Positions 36,393-45,806 of a DNA stretch of 64,000 bases are shown in pieces. The notes under the pieces were generated by a model, which worked only from the letters and a program-made list of their open reading frames with translations, made no database searches and was not told where the DNA came from. The DNA lies in NCBI GenBank assembly GCA_031460175.1, contig JAVKGW010000002.1, positions 1-64,000 on the forward strand, given 5' to 3'. Source of the DNA: Armatimonadota bacterium (lineage in GTDB: Bacteria > Sysuimicrobiota > Sysuimicrobiia > Sysuimicrobiales > Sysuimicrobiaceae). The translations under genes and the position numbers were made by a program. The first letter of the stretch is position 1; every line of letters begins with the position of its first letter.

Positions 36393-38453
36393 TTGAGCCG
36401 GTCCGTGGAGCTGCACGTACGGGGGATGGATTGCGCGGAGTGCGCGCACACCGTGGAGCAAGTCCTCGTGCGGCTCCCCGGAGTCCAGAAAGTAGAGGTC
36501 CTGCTCGCCACGGAGAGGGTGGTGGTCCGCTTCGACCCCACCCGGTTGAACGAAGCCGCCATCCGCAGGGCCTTGGAGGGCGCCGGATACGGGTGTGCGG
36601 TACCGGAGGGAGAGGTGCGGGGCGGTGGATCTCCCCCGATCCTCGCGGTGTTTGGAGTCCTGGTGGGCCTCGTGATCGCCATCGTGGTGGGCGAGCTCAC
36701 GGGGGTCTTCCACGCGGTCGAACGGAGAATCCCCTGGCCCCTCTGGACCCTGGGTACCCTTGCCGCGGGCTTTCCCGCGTTCCGGGCGGTCGTCCGGGCC
36801 GCCCTGCGGCGCCGGATCACCGCCCACACCCTCATGACCGCGGGGGTCCTGGCGGCGGCCGCGGTGGGGGAGTGGGCCGCGAGTTTCGTCCTCGCCCTCT
36901 TCATGCGCATCGGGGAGGCCGTGGAGCGGCTCACCGTGGAGCACTCCCGCACCGCCCTCCGGGCCCTCGTCCAACTCCGGCCCCAGATGGGCCGCGTGCT
37001 CCGCGCGGGGCAGGAGGCAGAGGTCCCCGTAGAGGAGGTCTTGCCCGGAGACCTCGTGGTGGTGCGGCCGGGGGAGCGGATCCCCGTGGACGGGGTTGTG
37101 GTGGAGGGGCACGCCACCGTGGACCAAAGCCCCCTCACGGGGGAGTCCGTGCCCGTGGAAGTGGGACCCGGGGACCGGGTGCTCGCGGCCACCATCGCCT
37201 TGCTGGGGAGCCTCCGGATCCAGGCCATCCGGGTAGGCTCGGACACCACGTTTGGACGCATCCTCCACCTGGTGGAGGAAGCCGAGACCCACCGGCCGGA
37301 GATCCAGCGGATCGCGGACCGCTTCAGCGCCTACTACCTGCCCGTGGTGGCCGTGGTGGGCCTGGGAGCGCTCCTCGTGCGGCGGGATCCCCTCGCCATG
37401 GCCGCGGTGTTCGCCGTGGCCTGCTCCTGTGCCTTCGCCCTCGCCACCCCCGTGGCCATCCTGGCCAGCATCGGGGCCGCCGCCCGTCGGGGTGTCCTCG
37501 TGAAGGGCGGACGGGTTCTGGAAGCTCTGGCCCGGGCGGACGTCCTCCTCATGGACAAGACGGGAACCCTTACCCGGGGACGCCCACGGGTCACAGAGGT
37601 GGTGGCCCTGGACGGCTGCTCCGAGGAGGAGGTCCTCGCCCTCGCGGCCAGCGCGGAGCGGAACTCCGAGCACCCCCTGGCCCACGCCATCCGGCGGCTC
37701 GCCCGGGAGCGGGGCTTAGCGGTTCGGGAGGCGCATGCCTTCCAGGCGCTCCCGGGGATCGGGGTGCGGGCCCGGGTTGATGGGCACGAGGTCTCCGTGT
37801 GCAATCCCCGGTTCGTCCGCGACCCGGAGATCCACGACCGGGTCCAGCGCCTCGCGGAAGAGGGCAAGACCGTCCTCTGCGTACTGCGCGACGGGGAACC
37901 CGTGGGGCTTCTGGCCACCACGGATGAACTCCGGCCGGAGGTTCCCGAAGCCCTGGCGGCCCTCCGGGCTCTGGGGTTTTCCACCATCGAGCTGCTGACC
38001 GGTGATCGGCCCGAGGCCGCCCGCGCGGTGGCCCGGAGCCTGGGCGTTCCTTATCGGGCCGGCCTTCTTCCGGAGGACAAGATCGAGGTGGTCCGCGGCT
38101 ACCAGGCGGAGGGGCATGGGGTGGTGATGGTGGGGGACGGGGTGAACGACGCTCCGGCCCTCGCCCAGGCGGATGCGGGGATCGCCATGGGCGGGGGTAC
38201 GGACGTGGCCCTGGAGGCCGGGCACGTAGCCCTGCTGCGGGACGACTGGCGGCTCGTGCCGGAGGCCGTGCGGATCGCCCGCCGCACCGTCCGGGTGATC
38301 CGGGCGAACATCGCCTTCACCGTCGTCTACAACCTCCTGGGCGTCTCCCTGGCCGCCCTGGGCCACCTTCCGCCCATCCTGGCCGCCGCGGCCCAGGTCC
38401 TGCCGGACGTGGGCATCCTCCTCAACAGCGCCCGCCTGCTGCGGTCCCGCTAG
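36393..38453 (+). CDS. Heavy-metal P1B-type ATPase with one HMA domain
   Basis: 686 residues. An N-terminal HMA metal-binding domain (GMDCAECA, Cys14/Cys17), actuator TGES (250-252 region), phosphorylation site Asp388 (DKTGTLT), and hinge [10 protein letters not shown]. The membrane metal site usually reads CPC, but here residues 344-346 are Cys-Ser-Cys ([11 protein letters not shown]). The late helices carry YN (VVYNLLG) as in copper pumps, but also PDVG as in zinc/cadmium/cobalt pumps. Metal specificity is therefore unclear; efflux of a soft transition metal is the safe call. TTG start at 36393 follows GGGAGGGG. No metal regulator or chaperone gene lies next to it. Confidence 0.88.
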   Translation: MSRSVELHVRGMDCAECAHTVEQVLVRLPGVQKVEVLLATERVVVRFDPTRLNEAAIRRALEGAGYGCAVPEGEVRGGGSPPILAVFGVLVGLVIAIVVGELTGVFHAVERRIPWPLWTLGTLAAGFPAFRAVVRAALRRRITAHTLMTAGVLAAAAVGEWAASFVLALFMRIGEAVERLTVEHSRTALRALVQLRPQMGRVLRAGQEAEVPVEEVLPGDLVVVRPGERIPVDGVVVEGHATVDQSPLTGESVPVEVGPGDRVLAATIALLGSLRIQAIRVGSDTTFGRILHLVEEAETHRPEIQRIADRFSAYYLPVVAVVGLGALLVRRDPLAMAAVFAVACSCAFALATPVAILASIGAAARRGVLVKGGRVLEALARADVLLMDKTGTLTRGRPRVTEVVALDGCSEEEVLALAASAERNSEHPLAHAIRRLARERGLAVREAHAFQALPGIGVRARVDGHEVSVCNPRFVRDPEIHDRVQRLAEEGKTVLCVLRDGEPVGLLATTDELRPEVPEALAALRALGFSTIELLTGDRPEAARAVARSLGVPYRAGLLPEDKIEVVRGYQAEGHGVVMVGDGVNDAPALAQADAGIAMGGGTDVALEAGHVALLRDDWRLVPEAVRIARRTVRVIRANIAFTVVYNLLGVSLAALGHLPPILAAAAQVLPDVGILLNSARLLRSR

Positions 38454-38480
38454 TCCCTGCTCCCGGATCCCGCGGATGTC

Positions 38481-38507
38481 AGGCTGGCCGCGGCAGACCG
38501 CCAGCCT
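38481..38507 (+). terminator. Hairpin after the metal ATPase gene
   Basis: The 8-bp arms AGGCTGGC and GCCAGCCT enclose an 11-nt loop, 28 nt past the ATPase stop. There is no T tract, so termination here would need Rho or be inefficient. It separates the ATPase from the acc operon. Confidence 0.35.
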
Positions 38508-38548
38508 AGGGGAGCGGGCCCTGTTTGAGGTATAAAGGGGAAGGCAGC

Positions 38549-39415
38549 ATGTGGGAGTGGATCCGACGTCCGAAGTACGAGGCGAGCCCCCGCCGGGACA
38601 TCCCCGCGGGGCTGTGGGTGAAATGCCCCGGGTGCAACCGGCCCATCTACCGCAAGGAACTGGAGCGCAACCTGAAGGTCTGTCCGCGCTGCGGCCACCA
38701 CCACCGCATGAGCGCGCCGGAACGCCTCCGGCTGCTGGTGGACGAAGGATCCTTCGTGGAGTGGGACGAGAACCTGGGGTCCACGGATCCCCTGGGATTC
38801 CCCGGGTACGCGGACCGCTACGGGGAGGCGGTACGCCGCACGGGTCGGAGGGAGGCGGTGATCTGCGGGGAGGGGACCATCCAGGGGGTACGGTCCGCCC
38901 TGGCGTTGATGGACTTCGAGTTTCTGGGCGGCAGCATGGGGTCCGCGGTGGGGGAGAAGATCTCTCGCACCTTCGAGCGGGCCACAGAGCGGAAACTCCC
39001 CGTGGTCACCTGCAGCGCGAGCGGCGGAGCCCGCATGCAGGAGGGAACCCTTTCCCTGGTGCAGATGGCGAAGACGTGCGCCGCGGTCGCCCGCCTGCAC
39101 GAGGCGGGCCTTCCCTTCATCTCCATCCTCTGCGATCCCACCACGGGCGGGGTGGCGGCCTCCTTCGCCCTGCTGGGGGATGTCCACGTGGCCGAGCCCG
39201 GGGCCCTCATCGGGTTTGCCGGCCAGCGGGTCATCGAGCAGACCATACGCCAGAAGCTCCCGGAGGGGTTCCAGACCGCGGAGTTCCTGCTACAGCACGG
39301 GATGGTGGACCTCATCGTGCCCCGGCACCAGCTGAAGGAGACCGTGGCCCGGATCCTGCGGCTGCTGGGGTGCGGGGTGGAGGCACCGGTGGATGAGCAC
39401 GCCCCCATCGGCTGA
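38549..39415 (+). CDS. accD: Acetyl-CoA carboxylase carboxyltransferase subunit beta
   Basis: 288 residues. An N-terminal four-cysteine zinc finger (CPGCNRP and CPRCGHHHRM), then the crotonase-like carboxyltransferase core with CSASGGARMQEG and PTTGGVAASFA. It forms an alpha2beta2 enzyme with AccA that makes malonyl-CoA. ATG at 38549 follows GGGGAAGG. TATAAA (38531-38536) just upstream may be its -10 box. First gene of a seven-gene operon. Confidence 0.95.
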   Translation: MWEWIRRPKYEASPRRDIPAGLWVKCPGCNRPIYRKELERNLKVCPRCGHHHRMSAPERLRLLVDEGSFVEWDENLGSTDPLGFPGYADRYGEAVRRTGRREAVICGEGTIQGVRSALALMDFEFLGGSMGSAVGEKISRTFERATERKLPVVTCSASGGARMQEGTLSLVQMAKTCAAVARLHEAGLPFISILCDPTTGGVAASFALLGDVHVAEPGALIGFAGQRVIEQTIRQKLPEGFQTAEFLLQHGMVDLIVPRHQLKETVARILRLLGCGVEAPVDEHAPIG

Positions 39416-40232
39416 GCCCCGCCCCTCTCCCTGGGAGATCGTGCAGCTGGCCCGGCACCCCCAGCGGCCCAAGCTGGACGACTACCTGGAGGCCCTCTTC
39501 ACGGAGGTCACGGAGCTCCACGGGGATCGGCTCTTCGGGGATGACCCAGCCCTGTTCTGCGGCCTGGCCCGATTCGAGGGGGACCCCGTGGCCGTGATCG
39601 GCCACCGGAAGGGTCGGCAGACCAAGGAGAACCTGGAACGGCGCTGGGGGATGCCGAACCCCGAGGGCTTCCGCAAGGCGGTGCGGGTCATGCGCCTGGC
39701 AGAGAAGCGGAGCCTCCCGGTGGTCTCCTTCGTGGACACCCCCGCCGCCTACCCCGGCATCGAGGCCGAAGAGCGGGGTCAGGCGGAGGCCATCGCCCGC
39801 GCCATCCTCACCATGACCCGGCTGCGCACGCCCATCGCGGTGGTGATCACGGGCGAGGGCGGGAGCGGAGGGGCCCTGGGCATCGGGGTGGGGGATCGGA
39901 TCCTGATGATGGCCTATGCCATCTACTCCGTGATCCCACCGGAAGGATGCGCGGCCATCCTCTGGCGGGATGCGGCGCGGAAGGAGGAGGCCGCGGATGC
40001 CTTGAAGATCACCGCGTGGGATCTGCAGCAGCTCGGCGTGGTGGACGAGGTGATTCCGGAACCTCCCGGCGGCGCACACGAGGATCCCCCCCAGGCCTTC
40101 GCCGCGGTCCGGGAGGCCCTGCGCCGCACCCTGCGGACCCTGCGGGCCGTCCCCATTGACGAGCTGCTGGCGAGAAGGTACGCGAAGTACCGGAGCCTGG
40201 GCCGATTCGCGGAGGGAACGGATGAACCGTGA
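39393..40232 (+). CDS. accA: Acetyl-CoA carboxylase carboxyltransferase subunit alpha
   Basis: 279 residues, slightly shorter than the ~315 of E. coli AccA because the N-terminal helical part is reduced. The core has the features FVDTPAAYPG, GEGGSGGALGI and SVIPPEGCAAILW. It pairs with AccD. The ATG at 39393 lies inside the last codons of accD (23-nt overlap), and accB starts inside its end. Confidence 0.95.
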   Translation: MSTPPSAEPRPSPWEIVQLARHPQRPKLDDYLEALFTEVTELHGDRLFGDDPALFCGLARFEGDPVAVIGHRKGRQTKENLERRWGMPNPEGFRKAVRVMRLAEKRSLPVVSFVDTPAAYPGIEAEERGQAEAIARAILTMTRLRTPIAVVITGEGGSGGALGIGVGDRILMMAYAIYSVIPPEGCAAILWRDAARKEEAADALKITAWDLQQLGVVDEVIPEPPGGAHEDPPQAFAAVREALRRTLRTLRAVPIDELLARRYAKYRSLGRFAEGTDEP

Positions 40233-40674
40233 GGGTGCGCTGAACGTGGAGGAGATCCGGGAGCTGGTGCGCATCGTGAGCGAAGCGGACATCGCGGAGC
40301 TGGAGGTCGAGACCGGGACTCTCCGGGTGGCCATCCGCAAGGGCCGCGGGAACTCCGGGTTCCCTGCCCCCTCCGTCCCGGCCCAGCCCCCCGCGGAGAC
40401 CGCCCCCGAACCCTCCCCCCCGAAGTGGATCCCCATCACGGCCCCCATGGTGGGCACCTTCTACCGGGCTCCTGCCCCGGACGCCCCCCCATTCGTGAAC
40501 GAGGGCGATCGGGTGACCGCGGGCCAGACGGTGTGCCTCATCGAGGCCATGAAGATGTTCAACGAGATTCCCGCGGAGATGTCGGGCCGGGTGGTCCGCA
40601 TCCTCGTGGAGAACGGCACCCCGGTGGAGTACGGGCAGCCCCTCATGCTCATCGAGCCCGACACCGAGACCTGA
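40222..40674 (+). CDS. accB: Biotin carboxyl carrier protein of acetyl-CoA carboxylase
   Basis: 150 residues. A short N-terminal helix, a proline/alanine-rich linker (about 48-70) and a biotinyl domain with the acceptor lysine in IEAMKMFNEI. The characteristic thumb segment (PDAPPFVNEGDRV) places it in the AccB group. ATG at 40222 overlaps the accA stop and follows GGAGGG. Confidence 0.95.
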   Translation: MNREGALNVEEIRELVRIVSEADIAELEVETGTLRVAIRKGRGNSGFPAPSVPAQPPAETAPEPSPPKWIPITAPMVGTFYRAPAPDAPPFVNEGDRVTAGQTVCLIEAMKMFNEIPAEMSGRVVRILVENGTPVEYGQPLMLIEPDTET

Positions 40675-40700
40675 CCGACGCCGCGGACGGAGGCGTTTCC

Positions 40701-42059
40701 GTGTTCCGAAAGGTCCTCGTGGCGAACCGGGGAGAGATCGCGGTGCGCGTCATCCGCGCGTGTCGGGAGCTGGGGATCCGGACCGTGGCCGTGTACTCCG
40801 AGGCGGATCGGGACTGCCTTCACGTGCGGCTCGCAGACGAGGCCTTCTGCATCGGGCCCCCGCCCGCGGGGGAGAGCTACCTCAACATCCCCAACATCCT
40901 CAGCACCGCGGAGGTGACGGGCGCGGAGGCCATCCACCCGGGGTACGGGTTCCTGGCGGAGAACCCGCACTTCGCGGAGATCTGCCGGGACGCGGGAATC
41001 GCCTTCATCGGGCCCACGCCGGAGGCCATGGAGGCCATGGGGAACAAGGCCCGGGCCCGGGAGATCGCCCAAAAGGCAGGAATCCCCGTGGTTCCCGGGA
41101 GTCCGGGCCCCGTACGGACTCTGGAGGAGGCCCTGGGGGTGGCGGATCGCATCGGATACCCCCTCCTCATCAAGGCCTCCGCGGGCGGGGGAGGACGGGG
41201 CATGCGGGTGGTGCACTCCCGGGAGGAGCTGGGACGGGCCATGGCCATGGCCCAGAGCGAGGCGGAGGCCGCCTTCGGCTCCGGCGAGGTGTACCTCGAG
41301 AAGTACCTGGAGGAGCCCCGGCACATCGAGGTGCAGATCCTCGCGGACACCCGGGGCAACGTGGTGCACCTGGGAGAACGGGAGTGCAGCATCCAGCGCC
41401 GACACCAGAAACTGCTGGAGGAGGCGCCGGCGCCCGGTCTCTCCCCGCGTCTGCGGGCGAATCTCCACCGGGCCGCCATCCGGCTGGCACAGGCCATCCG
41501 GTACACCAGCGCGGGGACCGTGGAGTTCCTGGTGGACCGCGAAGAGAACTTCTACTTCATGGAGATGAACACCCGGATCCAGGTGGAGCATCCCGTCACG
41601 GAGATGATCACGGGTCTGGATCTCGTCCGGGAACAGATCCGGATCGCCGCGGGGGAGCGGCTGGGTTTCTCGCAGCGGGACGTGGAGTTCCGCGGACACG
41701 CCATGGAGTGCCGCGTCAACGCGGAGGACCCCGCGCACGACTTCCGGCCCTCTCCCGGCACCATACGCGGGCTCGTTCTCCCCGGAGGCCCCGGCATCCG
41801 GGTGGACACCCACGTCTATGCGGGGTACACCATCCCGCCGTATTATGATTCCCTGGTGGCAAAGGTGATCGCATGGGGACGCGACCGGGCGGAGGCCATG
41901 GCCCGGATGGACCGGGCCCTGCGGGAGTTCGAGATCGCGGGCATCCGGACCACCATCCCCTTCCACCGGCTGCTCCTGGAGAACGCCTTCTTCCGCCGGG
42001 GCGAGGTGTACACGAACTTCGTCCAGCGCCGGATGGATCTCAGCGTTCTCTCCCGGTAG
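40701..42059 (+). CDS. accC: Biotin carboxylase subunit of acetyl-CoA carboxylase
   Basis: 452 residues with the full BC_N, ATP-grasp and BC_C layout. Motifs seen are ANRGEIAVRVIRA, KASAGGGGRGMR (ATP-binding glycine loop), MEMNTRIQVEHPVTE and FRPSPGTI. It carboxylates the biotin on AccB. GTG start at 40701, 7 nt after GGAGG, giving the usual FRKVLVANRG beginning. Confidence 0.96.
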   Translation: MFRKVLVANRGEIAVRVIRACRELGIRTVAVYSEADRDCLHVRLADEAFCIGPPPAGESYLNIPNILSTAEVTGAEAIHPGYGFLAENPHFAEICRDAGIAFIGPTPEAMEAMGNKARAREIAQKAGIPVVPGSPGPVRTLEEALGVADRIGYPLLIKASAGGGGRGMRVVHSREELGRAMAMAQSEAEAAFGSGEVYLEKYLEEPRHIEVQILADTRGNVVHLGERECSIQRRHQKLLEEAPAPGLSPRLRANLHRAAIRLAQAIRYTSAGTVEFLVDREENFYFMEMNTRIQVEHPVTEMITGLDLVREQIRIAAGERLGFSQRDVEFRGHAMECRVNAEDPAHDFRPSPGTIRGLVLPGGPGIRVDTHVYAGYTIPPYYDSLVAKVIAWGRDRAEAMARMDRALREFEIAGIRTTIPFHRLLLENAFFRRGEVYTNFVQRRMDLSVLSR

Positions 42060-42088
42060 GCCGGTGGGCCGCGGAGGAGGCGGGGGAC

Positions 42089-43087
42089 ATGGAGCGGGTC
42101 GAGGAACGGGTGGCGGTTGAGCGGATGCTGGACTGGTACCGCCGCATGGTGCTCGTGCGGCGGTTCGAGGAGCAGACGGAGCGCAGCTTCCGGCGTGGGA
42201 AGATCGGCGGCTACCTTCATGTGTACATCGGTCAGGAGGCGGTGGCCACGGGGTTCCTGGACGCCATCCGGGAGGACGACATCTTCTTCGCCAGCTACCG
42301 CGACCACGCGCATGCCCTGCTCCGGGGAACGGATCCCAGGGCCGTGATGGCGGAGCTGTACGGCAAGGCCACGGGGGTGGCCAAGGGGAAGGGCGGCAGC
42401 ATGCACCTCGTGGACGTGGCGCGGGGATTTTACGGGGGGTACGGGATCGTGGGAGGGCATCTGCCCCTCGCCGTGGGCGCCGCCTACGCCCTGCGCTACC
42501 AGGGAACGGACCGCATCTGCCTGTGTTTCTTCGGGGACGGGGCCGTGAACTCCGGCGCGTTCCACGAGGCCGCGAACCTGGCAGGCCTGTGGGGCAAGGA
42601 GGGGATGTGCCCCGTGGTGTTCGTGATCGAGAACAACCAGTACGGCATGGGCACCTCCGTGGAGCGGGCCAGCGCGGTCCCGAACCTTGCCCGGCGCTTC
42701 GATGCCTACGCCATCCCCAACGAGCGGTGTGACGGAATGGACGTGCTGGCGGTGTACGAGGTGGCCCGCCGGGTGGTGGAGGAGGTACGGCGCACGGGAC
42801 GCCCGTACGGGGTGGAGGCCGTGACCTACCGGTTCAGCGGCCACGGCGCCGCGGACCTCTTCCAGAGCTACCGCACCAAGGAGGAGGTGGAGCGGTGGCG
42901 GCAGCGGGATCCCATCCTCCTGCTGGAGCGGCGGCTGCGGGAACGGGGTGCCCTGGACGACGCCCGGAAGGCGGAGATCCACGCATGGGCGGAGGGGCTG
43001 GTGGAAGAGGCGGTGGCCTTCGCGGAGCAGAGCCCGGACCCTCCGCCCGAGGAGCTCTACACCGACGTGTACGGAGCGGACCCGTGA
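42089..43087 (+). CDS. pdhA: Thiamine-diphosphate-dependent 2-oxoacid dehydrogenase E1 alpha (pyruvate dehydrogenase type)
   Basis: 332 residues. The ThDP motif is GDGAVNSGAFHEAANLAG, and the preceding KGKGGSMHLVD and YGIVGGHLPLAVGAA are typical of the pyruvate/acetoin dehydrogenase alpha group. With the beta subunit it decarboxylates a 2-oxoacid and passes the acyl group to E2. Pyruvate is the likely substrate because the operon begins with the acc genes, which use acetyl-CoA, but acetoin or branched-chain acids are not excluded. ATG at 42089 after GGAGGAGG, 29 nt from accC. Confidence 0.85.
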   Translation: MERVEERVAVERMLDWYRRMVLVRRFEEQTERSFRRGKIGGYLHVYIGQEAVATGFLDAIREDDIFFASYRDHAHALLRGTDPRAVMAELYGKATGVAKGKGGSMHLVDVARGFYGGYGIVGGHLPLAVGAAYALRYQGTDRICLCFFGDGAVNSGAFHEAANLAGLWGKEGMCPVVFVIENNQYGMGTSVERASAVPNLARRFDAYAIPNERCDGMDVLAVYEVARRVVEEVRRTGRPYGVEAVTYRFSGHGAADLFQSYRTKEEVERWRQRDPILLLERRLRERGALDDARKAEIHAWAEGLVEEAVAFAEQSPDPPPEELYTDVYGADP

Positions 43088-44058
43088 CGGAGATGACCTA
43101 CCGGGAGGCCATCCGATCCACCCTGGTGGAGGAGATGGACCGGGATCCCACGGTGCTCCTGCTGGGGGAGGATATCGGGGTCTACGGCGGGACCTTCCGG
43201 ATCACGGAGGGCCTCCTGAGCCGCTACGGCCCCCGGCGGGTGGTGGATACGCCCATCAGCGAACTGGGGTTCATCGGCGCCGCCATCGGGATGGCCATGC
43301 TGGGCCTGCGCCCCGTGGTGGAGGTGATGACGTGGAACTTCAGCCTACCGGCCGCGGACCAGATCCTGCAGAATGCGGCAAAGGTCCGGTACTTCACCGG
43401 CGGGCAGGTACGGGCGCCCCTGGTGATCCGGGGGCCCAACGGAGCCGGGGTACAGCTTTCCGCCCAGCATTCCCAGTCCTTCGAGTCCTTCTACGGCCAC
43501 TTCCCCGGCCTGAAGGTGGTGGCGCCCGCCACCCCCGCGGACGCCAAGGGGCTCTTGCGGGCCGCCATCCGGGGGGAGGACCCCGTGATCTTCCTCGAGC
43601 ACGCGGCCCTCTACGGCATCAAGGGGGAAGTCCCCGACGGGGATTACACGGTGCCCTTCGGGAAGGCCGCGGTGGTGCGGTCCGGGCACCACGTGACCGT
43701 GGTGAGCTACAGCCGCATGCTGCACCTGGCACTCTCCGCCGCCCATCGGTTGAGCGGGGAGGGGATCGAGTGCGAGGTGATTGACCTCCGTTCCCTCCGG
43801 CCCCTGGACATGGAGACGGTAGCGGCCTCCGTGCGCAGGACGCACCGTGCGGTGGTGGTACAGGAGCAGTGGCGGCTCTACGGAGCCGCGGCGGAGATCT
43901 CCGCGCAGATCTACGAACGGTGCTTTGACGACCTCGATGCTCCCGTGGAGCGGGTTACGGGAGAAGACGTCCCCGCCCCGTACGCCCGGAACCTGGAGCT
44001 CCTGGCCTTTCCCGGCGAGGAGAAGATCATCGAGGCGGTGCGGCGGGTCATCGCCTGA
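43084..44058 (+). CDS. pdhB: 2-Oxoacid dehydrogenase E1 beta (pyruvate dehydrogenase type)
   Basis: 324 residues. It has the transketolase-like fold with LLGEDIGVYGG, DTPISELGFIGAAIG and the C-terminal VVVQEQWRLYGAAAEI segment. It is the partner of the preceding alpha subunit. GTG at 43084 overlaps the alpha stop (GTGA); an ATG at 43093 is the alternative start. Confidence 0.87.
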   Translation: MTEMTYREAIRSTLVEEMDRDPTVLLLGEDIGVYGGTFRITEGLLSRYGPRRVVDTPISELGFIGAAIGMAMLGLRPVVEVMTWNFSLPAADQILQNAAKVRYFTGGQVRAPLVIRGPNGAGVQLSAQHSQSFESFYGHFPGLKVVAPATPADAKGLLRAAIRGEDPVIFLEHAALYGIKGEVPDGDYTVPFGKAAVVRSGHHVTVVSYSRMLHLALSAAHRLSGEGIECEVIDLRSLRPLDMETVAASVRRTHRAVVVQEQWRLYGAAAEISAQIYERCFDDLDAPVERVTGEDVPAPYARNLELLAFPGEEKIIEAVRRVIA

Positions 44059-44067
44059 GGAGCGGAG

Positions 44068-45240
44068 ATGGCGGAAGTCATCATGCCGAAGATGGGCGAC
44101 GCCATGGTCACGGGCAAGATCCTGGCCTGGCGCAAGAAGCACGGCGAGCGGGTGACGAAGGGAGAACCTCTGCTGGAGATCGAGACGGACAAGGTGAACG
44201 TGGAGGTGGAGGCGGAACACAGCGGAGTGCTCCACATCCTGGCCCAGGAAGGGGAAGTGGTCCCCGTGGGTCAGGTGATCGCCTACATCGACGGCCCCGA
44301 AACCGCAGCGCCTCCGCGGCCCACGGAAACAAAGCCCGTGGAGGCACCGCCCGCCCCTCCTCCTGGAGAGCCCGCGGCCCTCCCGGAGGAGGGGGAGCGG
44401 ATCAAGGCTTCCCCGCTGGCCCGGAGGCTCGCGGCCCAGCACGGCATTGACCTCACGAAGATCCGCGGGACGGGCCCCGGGGGCCGGATCGTGGAGCGGG
44501 ATATCGAGGCCTACCTGGCCCAGCTCCAGCCCGCCCCCCCGCCTGGGGCGGAGTACGAGGATCTGGCACTGCCGCGGATGCGGCAGGCCATCGCCCGCAC
44601 CGTGGTCCAGAGCAAGCAGACCATCCCCCACTTTTACGTGACCGCGGAGGCAGACCTCTCCCGAGCCCTGGAGCTGCGCAAGCAGCTGGAGGAGGCGCTG
44701 GGGGAGGAGGGCCGGATCACGATCAACGACCTCGTCCTCAAGGCCACGGCCCTCGCCCTCCGCCAGCATCCCGATCTCCGCAGTTCGATCCTGGACGACC
44801 GCACCCTCCGGCGGTTCAACCGCATCCACCTGGGCATCATGGTGGCCACCCCGGACGGGCTCGTCGCCCCCGTGTTGCGGGACGCGGATCGGTTGCCGCT
44901 CCTGCAGTTGGCCCGGGAGGCCCGGCGGCTCATCGAGGGTGCCCGCGACAAGCACCTCCGGCAGGAGGAGTACACGGGCGCGGTGTTCTCCGTCAGCAAC
45001 CTCGGCATGTACGACGTCGCGAGCTTCGTGGCCATCATCCCGCCCCAGCAGGCCGGGATCCTCGCGGTGGGAAGGGCCCAGGAGCGGCCCGTGGTCCGCG
45101 AGGGGCGGGTGGAGGTGCGGCCCCTGGTCTCCCTCACGGTCTCCGCGGACCACCGGATCACGGACGGCGCGGGGGCCGCGGAGTTCCTGATGGAAGTCAA
45201 GCGCCTGCTGGAGAACCCGATCCTGCTCCTGACGACGTAG
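44068..45240 (+). CDS. pdhC: Dihydrolipoamide acyltransferase E2
   Basis: 390 residues. One lipoyl domain with the acceptor lysine in EIETDKVNVEV, a proline-rich linker (about 78-105), a peripheral-subunit-binding domain (SPLARRLAAQHGIDLTKIRGTG), and a catalytic core ending with the active-site SADHRITDGAGAAEF. It transfers the acyl group to CoA. No E3 (dihydrolipoamide dehydrogenase) lies in the window. Its 3' end overlaps the convergent macrodomain gene by 44 nt. Confidence 0.9.
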   Translation: MAEVIMPKMGDAMVTGKILAWRKKHGERVTKGEPLLEIETDKVNVEVEAEHSGVLHILAQEGEVVPVGQVIAYIDGPETAAPPRPTETKPVEAPPAPPPGEPAALPEEGERIKASPLARRLAAQHGIDLTKIRGTGPGGRIVERDIEAYLAQLQPAPPPGAEYEDLALPRMRQAIARTVVQSKQTIPHFYVTAEADLSRALELRKQLEEALGEEGRITINDLVLKATALALRQHPDLRSSILDDRTLRRFNRIHLGIMVATPDGLVAPVLRDADRLPLLQLAREARRLIEGARDKHLRQEEYTGAVFSVSNLGMYDVASFVAIIPPQQAGILAVGRAQERPVVREGRVEVRPLVSLTVSADHRITDGAGAAEFLMEVKRLLENPILLLTT

Positions 45241-45790
45241 GCCAGATCTCCCGGAGGGCCTCCTCGTACACCCGCAGGTCCCGCTCGCTCCACAGGACCA
45301 TGCGCACGAGCTCAAACGCCCCTGGGGTTTGCTCCAAAAACCCCAGGATGGCCCGCAGGGCCACCCGGGCTGCCCGCTCCACCGGAAACCCGTACGCGCC
45401 CGTGCTGATGGAGGGGAAGGCGACGGTGCGCAACCCCCGTTCCTTGGCCAGCTGCAGGCTGTTGCGATACGCCCGGGCAAGGATTTCGTCCTCCCCGGCT
45501 CCTCCCCCCTGCCAGACCGGGCCCACCGTGTGGATCACGAACCGGGCGGGGAGGTTTCCGCCCGTGGTGATCACCGCCTCTCCGGGCGGGAGCCTGCGGC
45601 CGGGCAGGGTTTCCGCGATGCGCCTGCACTCCTCCAGGATGACAGGACCTCCCGCCCGGTGGATGGCGCCGTCCACCCCACCCCCGCCCATGAGGGTGGG
45701 GTTCGCGGCATTCACGATGGCATCCACCGCCTGCTGGGTGATGTCCCCCCGCACGAGTTCCAGTCTCGTTCCGCCCACCACCACCTCCAT
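45197..45790 (-). CDS. Macrodomain protein (ADP-ribose / O-acetyl-ADP-ribose hydrolase type)
   Basis: 197 residues, a single MacroD-type domain. The conserved features are VDAIVNAANPTLMGGGGVDGAIHRAGG and the loop SISTGAYGFP. Such proteins remove acetyl from O-acetyl-ADP-ribose or ADP-ribose from glutamate. ATG at 45790 after GGGAGGT. It is 16 nt after the ROK kinase gene in the same direction, and its last 44 nt are antisense to the E2 gene. Confidence 0.88.
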   Translation of the reverse strand: MEVVVGGTRLELVRGDITQQAVDAIVNAANPTLMGGGGVDGAIHRAGGPVILEECRRIAETLPGRRLPPGEAVITTGGNLPARFVIHTVGPVWQGGGAGEDEILARAYRNSLQLAKERGLRTVAFPSISTGAYGFPVERAARVALRAILGFLEQTPGAFELVRMVLWSERDLRVYEEALREIWPTSSGAGSGSPAGA

Positions 45791-45806
45791 ACCGACCTCC
45801 CTCCGT

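Noticed and set aside
36274-36396. A 40-codon GTG-started frame before the metal ATPase
   Set aside because: It has no ribosome site, and its start lies upstream of the predicted -10 box, so it would not be in the transcript.
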